Assembly: GCF_001937665.1 (NCBI RefSeq)
Contig: NZ_MSKL01000008.1
Span: forward strand, 1 to 36,073
DNA length: 36,073 nt
Origin: Actinomyces oris
GTDB taxonomy: Bacteria > Actinomycetota > Actinomycetes > Actinomycetales > Actinomycetaceae
Direction: 5' to 3'
Below the pieces are notes generated by a model. That model was not told the DNA's origin. It searched no databases and saw only the letters and a list, made by a program, of their open reading frames with translations. Every line of letters begins with the position of its first letter. Position 1 is the stretch's first letter. Both the position numbers and the translations under genes were made by a program. Below, one piece after another: positions 32,219 through 36,073 of the stretch.

Positions 32219-33340
32219 ATGGCTCAGCGCATCGGCATTCTCACGGCGGGCGGCGACGCCCCGGGACTCAACGCGGCGATCCGAGGCTTTGGAAAGGCGG
32301 CGATCCAGCAGCACGGCTGGGAGCTCATCGGTTTCCGGGACGGCATGCGAGGCCTGGCCGAGAACCGCTTCACCGAGCTCGACTCAGCTGCCCTGTCCGG
32401 GATCCTCACCACGGGTGGAACCATGCTGGGGACCAGCCGGGACAAGGTGCATCGCATGATGATCGACGGCGAGCCCCGTGACATGGTGCCCACCATTGTG
32501 GAGAACTGCGAGAAGGACGGGATTGACGCCCTCGTCTGCCTCGGTGGGGGCGGGACCGCGAAGAACGCCAAACGCCTTATGGACGCGGGTCTCAACGTCA
32601 TCCACCTGCCCAAGACCATTGACAACGACATCGTTCACACCGACTCCTCCTTCGGCTTCGCCACGGCCCTGGAGATCGCCACGGAGGCCGTGGACCGGTT
32701 GCACTCGACGGCGCACTCCCACCACCGCATCATCCTCACCGAGATCATGGGGCACCGGGCCGGCTGGTTGGCCCTGGGCGCCGGCATCGCGGGCGGGGCG
32801 GACGTCATTCTACTGCCCGAGATTCCGTACTCGGTGGACGCGATCGCGGACAAGATCGAGCGACGCCGCTCCCACGGGTCGTCCTTCTCAGTGGTGGCCG
32901 TGGCTGAGGGGGCACTGTCGGTGACGGATCACGCCGAGCTGGAGCACGCCCGCGCCCTGGTCAAGGACGCCTCCAGTCCTGAGCGCAAGGCGATGGCCAA
33001 GCGGGGCGTCAAACGCCTGGAGGCATCCCACCGCGCCAACACCTTCAGCCTGGCCGAGCAGCTGGAGAACCTGACGGGGCTGGAGGCGCGCGTGTCCATC
33101 CTGGGATACGTCCAGCGCGGCGGTTCGCCCTGCGGCGCGGATCGTCTTCTGGGCACGCGTCTGGGTGTGGCCGGAGCCAACGCGATCGCCGAGGGCCGCT
33201 ACGGTGTCATGGTGGCTGACCGCGGTCATGGCACGGAGCTGGTGCCGCTCAAGGACGTGGCCGGCCACACCAAGTTCGTTCCGGCCGATCACGAGTGGAT
33301 CCAGGCCGCTCGCGCCGTGGGGACCGCGCTGGGGGACTGA
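32219..33340 (+). CDS. pfkA: 6-phosphofructokinase (phosphoryl donor uncertain: ATP or pyrophosphate)
   Basis: A 373-residue glycolytic enzyme. RIGILTAGGDAPGLNAAIRG opens the fold. The donor site reads GGGGT (residues 109-113) where E. coli PfkA has GGDGS, and the substrate site is PKTIDND (131-137, base Asp135) where E. coli has PGTIDND. IMGHRAGWLA and YVQRGGSP are the fructose-6-phosphate contacts. Lys in PKTIDND is typical of pyrophosphate-type and of actinobacterial group III enzymes, whereas Gly at the fourth position of the donor motif allows ATP. Replacement of the metal-contacting Asp by Gly is unusual. Published work on Actinomyces naeslundii, as I recall it, found pyrophosphate-dependent activity. 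The ATG at 32219 has a -10-like CATACT 7 bases upstream and is probably leaderless. Confidence 0.9.
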   Translation: MAQRIGILTAGGDAPGLNAAIRGFGKAAIQQHGWELIGFRDGMRGLAENRFTELDSAALSGILTTGGTMLGTSRDKVHRMMIDGEPRDMVPTIVENCEKDGIDALVCLGGGGTAKNAKRLMDAGLNVIHLPKTIDNDIVHTDSSFGFATALEIATEAVDRLHSTAHSHHRIILTEIMGHRAGWLALGAGIAGGADVILLPEIPYSVDAIADKIERRRSHGSSFSVVAVAEGALSVTDHAELEHARALVKDASSPERKAMAKRGVKRLEASHRANTFSLAEQLENLTGLEARVSILGYVQRGGSPCGADRLLGTRLGVAGANAIAEGRYGVMVADRGHGTELVPLKDVAGHTKFVPADHEWIQAARAVGTALGD

Positions 33341-33373
33341 GGACCCCGGCCCTGAGCGGAGGAGAGTCGGGCC

Positions 33374-34666
33374 TCAGCGGAGGAGGAGCGGTCCGGGAGT
33401 CCAGGCGATCTCTCCAGCTCCCACACCGGTGGGGGCGTCACCGGAGACGATGACGTCGGCACGCTGCCATGGACGGTCCTTGGCGAAGAAGAGGCGCTCA
33501 CCGGCCATCCACCAGTGCCAGAAACGCACCGACTCCTCGGCGTCGCCGTTGACGCCCTCAGCGATGTCCCGCTTGATGCCGCGGCGCTCGGCCACGTCGT
33601 CTCCGGTCTGAACCCACACGTGCGCGTCAATGAGGTTGCTGACCGCGCGCAGACCGGCTCCGGTCCCCTCGACGACGACCAGGGGAGAGTCGGCCGGGAC
33701 GCGGATGGAGCCCTCGCGGCCGTGCTCCCGCCACTTGTCCGGGACGAGGTCGAGGCAGCCGGTCTCGTGCAGCCGGGTCAGGGTGTCGACGTACAGCTGA
33801 TCCCAGTCGTAGAGCGGCTCGTTCCAGATGAGGTCGTCAAGGTGGAAGGCCTGCGCGCCGGGGACGGCCGCGGTCAGCACCGTGGTGAGCGTTGTCTTGC
33901 CGGATCCGCCTCGTCCGTCGACGGCGATGATCGCCGGCCGTCCCTCCGGGGCTCCGACAAGGCTCAGCAGATGCGCAACGACCTCATCGGTACCGCTGAC
34001 CTGCCACTGAGTGACGGCGGGTTCTTCGGGCTGCAGCTCGACGGACTGGTCACCCTTGACCCATCGGAGACTGTCGCTGTCGGCGGGGTTGTTCTGCTTG
34101 CCGCACATGGTGGGTCCTTTCAGGCAACGGCTCATGAGGGTCAGGTCGAGGATCTGACCATGCTTCTCGCCGGCCTGCGGGACAGTGCCGACAGTGGTGA
34201 AACCATAGCGCTCGTGCAGGTGCGCCGAAGTCGCGTTACTCGCCTCGATCAGGGCGATCATAGTGCGGTCCCCGGCCTGCCGTGAGGCCTCGATGAGGGC
34301 GGCGAGGAGCCTGGCACCAAGCCCTTTGCCTTGAGCCGTCGGGCTGAGGTAGATCGAGTCCTCGACTGTGCGGGCGTAGCCCTCGTAGGAGTGCCAGGGA
34401 CCGGCCACCGCAAACCCGACGACGTCATGCGGCTTGCCACTGACGTGAGCAACGAGAGCCGTTCCTCGCTGCACCATGGGGGCCAGCCAGGTCTCGGCCC
34501 TGGCAGGGTCCTGCTCGATGCTGGTCCAGATGGCCAGGGACTCCCGCACGGCGGCGTTGCGGATCTGGCGGATAACGGGGGAGTCCTCCATGGTCGCCGG
34601 GCGGATCTGGTAGGTCTGTACCGCATCGGCGTGTCCATAGCCCTTAGTCTCACTCGGGGGCGTCAT
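33374..34666 (-). CDS. Fusion of GNAT acetyltransferase (PAT-like) and uridine-kinase-like P-loop protein
   Basis: One open frame of 430 residues with two domains. Residues about 18-180 are a GNAT acetyltransferase like phosphinothricin/methionine-sulfoximine acetyltransferases: YQIRPATMEDSPVIRQIRNAAV, the acetyl-CoA loop QGKGLG (112-117), EASNATSAHLHERYGFTTVGT and LDLTLM. Residues about 225-430 are a P-loop kinase with Walker A GRGGSGKTT (251-259), HLDDLIWNEPLYDWDQL and a DDVAERRGIKRD lid-like region, close to uridine kinases. An internal ATG (Met187) with its own AAAGGA ribosome site lies exactly at the junction, so the kinase may also be made alone. The start at 34666 follows GAGGAGGGG and overlaps the uvrA-like stop by 17 bases. 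Substrates are unknown; acetylation of an amine-containing toxin is a plausible role for the first half. Confidence 0.82.
   Translation of the reverse strand: MTPPSETKGYGHADAVQTYQIRPATMEDSPVIRQIRNAAVRESLAIWTSIEQDPARAETWLAPMVQRGTALVAHVSGKPHDVVGFAVAGPWHSYEGYARTVEDSIYLSPTAQGKGLGARLLAALIEASRQAGDRTMIALIEASNATSAHLHERYGFTTVGTVPQAGEKHGQILDLTLMSRCLKGPTMCGKQNNPADSDSLRWVKGDQSVELQPEEPAVTQWQVSGTDEVVAHLLSLVGAPEGRPAIIAVDGRGGSGKTTLTTVLTAAVPGAQAFHLDDLIWNEPLYDWDQLYVDTLTRLHETGCLDLVPDKWREHGREGSIRVPADSPLVVVEGTGAGLRAVSNLIDAHVWVQTGDDVAERRGIKRDIAEGVNGDAEESVRFWHWWMAGERLFFAKDRPWQRADVIVSGDAPTGVGAGEIAWTPGPLLLR
34106..34120 (-). promoter_or_regulatory. Internal ribosome-binding site and start inside the GNAT-kinase gene
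   Basis: On the minus strand AAAGGA (34120-34115) is followed by six bases and an in-frame ATG (34108-34106, Met187). It falls exactly between the acetyltransferase and the kinase domains. This suggests two formerly separate genes whose stop codon was lost, or one gene that makes both a fusion and a free kinase. Confidence 0.5.
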
Positions 34667-36073
34667 CGTTCCCCTCCTCGACGTACCGGGCGAGGTATCG
34701 CCCCGTCAGAGTCGTTCGCTCCGCCACCATCCGCGTCGGCGTTCCGGTGAACACGACGTGACCGCCGTCGTGGCCGGCTCCGGGGCCGAGGTCGATGATC
34801 CAGTCTGCGTGCGCCATCACGGCCTGATGGTGCTCGATCACGACAACGCTGCGACCGCAGTCCACAAGGTGGTCCAGGAGTGCGAGCATGGCCTCGATGT
34901 CGGCCGGGTGCAGTCCGACGGTCGGCTCATCGAGAACGATGATACGGCCTTCCTGGCTCAGGTGGACGGCAAGTTTGAGCCGCTGGCGCTCGCCACCGGA
35001 CAAGGTGGTCAGCGCCTGGCCGAGGTGGAGGTAGCCGAGGCCCACGTCCTTCAGCCGTGACAGGATCCTGGTCGCAGCGGGAAGGCGAGCCTCACCCTGG
35101 GAGAAGAAGGTCAGTGCCTCGTCGGCACTCATGTCCAAGACATCGGCGATGCTGCGTCCGCAGAGGCGGTAGGCGAGCACCTCGTCCTTGAAACGGCGCC
35201 CCTCACAGGCCACGCAACGGGACTCCACGGTCTCCATGAAACCCAGCTGTGTCTCAATGATGCCCGTTCCGCCGCACACCGGGCAGGCTCCTTCTGAGTT
35301 GGCCGAGAAGTGCGCGGGTTTCGCACCCTTGTCATTATTCGCCTTGGCAAAGGCCTTGCGAACGGGGTCGAGCAGTCCGGTGTAGGTGGCGGCATTCGAT
35401 CGCCGTGAGCCCTTGATCGGTGTCTGATCGATCGTCACCACGCCGTCCATGGGGGAGAGATGGCCGTGAATGAGGCTCGATTTCCCGGATCCGGCCACTC
35501 CTGTGATGACAGTAAGAACTCCGACGGGAATATCAACGTCGACGTCACGAAGATTGTTCGTCTTGGCGTGACGAATTCTCATCATGTCCGTGGGGGAGCG
35601 GTGACTGCTCTTGAGCCGCACCCGGTCGGCCATGTGGCGTCCAGTGAGAGTGTCGGAGCGGTGCAGCTGCTCGACCGTTCCCTCGAGGCAGATTCGACCT
35701 CCTCGGCTTCCTGCTCCCGGCCCCAGATCCACCACGTGATCTGCGATCGAGATCGTCTCGGGCTTGTGCTCGATGACGAGCACGGTGTTTCCTTTGTCCC
35801 GCAGTGACAGCAGCAGCTCGTTCATTTGGTGGAGGTCGTGCGGGTGCAGGCCGATACTGGGCTCATCGAAGATGTAGGTGACGTCGGTGAGAGCCGAGCT
35901 CAGGTGGCGCACGAGCTTGGTGCGCTGGGCCTCACCGCCCGAGAGCGTCGAGGCCGGGCGGTCCAGTGACAGATAGCCCAGCCCGATGAGCACGAAGGCG
36001 TCCAGCATTTCCTTCAGGTTCTCCAGCAGGGGAGCAGCACCGGTCAGAATTCCCTGAAGACGAGTAACCCACT
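34650..36073 (-). CDS. UvrA paralogue (UvrA2/drug-resistance-type ABC ATPase), C-terminal ~474 residues
   Basis: The frame is open to the window end, so the N-terminus is missing. Visible parts in order: first-domain signature LSGGEAQRTKLVRHL and Walker B YIFDEPSIGLHPHD; VLVIEHKPE; second Walker A GVAGSGKSSL; the zinc module CPVCGGTG...CVACEGRRF (four Cys); second signature LSGGERQRLKLAVHL; Walker B IIVLDEPTVGLHP and VIEHH. It is a two-domain ABC ATPase of the UvrA family. GLHPHD in the first Walker B region, and linkage to an acetyltransferase rather than to repair genes, suggest the shorter UvrA2 class, some of which give resistance to DNA-binding drugs (DrrC type). The missing 5' part is needed to see whether the UvrB-binding domain is absent. 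Its stop overlaps the next gene by 17 bases. Confidence 0.85.
   Translation of the reverse strand, partial: WVTRLQGILTGAAPLLENLKEMLDAFVLIGLGYLSLDRPASTLSGGEAQRTKLVRHLSSALTDVTYIFDEPSIGLHPHDLHQMNELLLSLRDKGNTVLVIEHKPETISIADHVVDLGPGAGSRGGRICLEGTVEQLHRSDTLTGRHMADRVRLKSSHRSPTDMMRIRHAKTNNLRDVDVDIPVGVLTVITGVAGSGKSSLIHGHLSPMDGVVTIDQTPIKGSRRSNAATYTGLLDPVRKAFAKANNDKGAKPAHFSANSEGACPVCGGTGIIETQLGFMETVESRCVACEGRRFKDEVLAYRLCGRSIADVLDMSADEALTFFSQGEARLPAATRILSRLKDVGLGYLHLGQALTTLSGGERQRLKLAVHLSQEGRIIVLDEPTVGLHPADIEAMLALLDHLVDCGRSVVVIEHHQAVMAHADWIIDLGPGAGHDGGHVVFTGTPTRMVAERTTLTGRYLARYVEEGNDDAPE

Noticed and set aside
31455-32459. 334-codon plus-strand frame crossing rbpA and the start of pfkA
   Set aside because: It runs through rbpA, its promoter and pfkA in the wrong frames and has no recognisable protein features.
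33341-33400. Repeat of GAGCGGAGGAG/CAGCGGAGGAG after pfkA
   Set aside because: Two short imperfect copies only, partly within the 3' end of the fusion gene; no clear hairpin or T run, so neither a terminator nor a meaningful repeat can be claimed.

Overview
The window is GC-rich, densely coding chromosomal DNA of an actinobacterium. The gene set points to the Actinomycetaceae (Actinomyces-like). It includes a single-chain bacterial type I fatty acid synthase followed by AcpS, the actinobacterial RNA polymerase-binding protein RbpA, adjacent Lnt and polyprenol-phosphate-mannose synthase genes, a pafB-pafC-tatA-tatC...helY block, and a long-form HisG. The genus is an inference; the phylum is well supported. 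No tRNA, rRNA, CRISPR array, insertion sequence or prophage gene was seen.

Layout. (1) 1-7831: the last ~2,394 residues of fas (start lies outside the window), a perfect 20-bp inverted-repeat terminator, and acpS, whose product arms the carrier domain of Fas. (2) 8098-10768: Na+/proline symporter putP and a glycerate kinase. (3) 10815-13230: a promoter, an FMN riboswitch and a two-gene flavin ABC transporter (permease and lipoprotein, no ATPase). It is followed by the decayed 3' end of an MFS transporter gene that runs into the 3' end of hisG. (4) 13453-14617, minus strand: hisE-hisG. (5) 14794-20647, minus strand: DUF3866 gene, histidine kinase, response regulator, BcrA/LanF-type ABC ATPase and a double-length ABC-2 permease. 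All junctions overlap except the one between regulator and ATPase. This looks like a peptide-antibiotic sensing and immunity module. (6) 20716-28043, plus strand: pafB, pafC, tatA, tatC, a diacylglycerol-kinase-like gene and helY. (7) 28102-31570: a DUF808 membrane protein, lnt and ppm (lipoprotein N-acylation and polyprenyl-phosphate-mannose synthesis). (8) 31578-33340: rbpA (minus) and pfkA (plus), divergent. rbpA has a near-consensus SigR/SigH-type promoter. (9) 33374-36073, minus strand: a UvrA paralogue (cut by the window end), overlapping a gene that encodes an unusual acetyltransferase plus P-loop kinase fusion.

Most of the window is core genome. The parts most likely to hold something new are the acetyltransferase-kinase fusion behind the UvrA paralogue, the DUF3866/two-component/ABC cluster, the flavin transporter with its apparent ribosome-site-sequestering switch, and a repeated start-site pattern (TANNNT, or a near match, 6-8 nt before the start codon) that suggests many genes here are transcribed leaderless.
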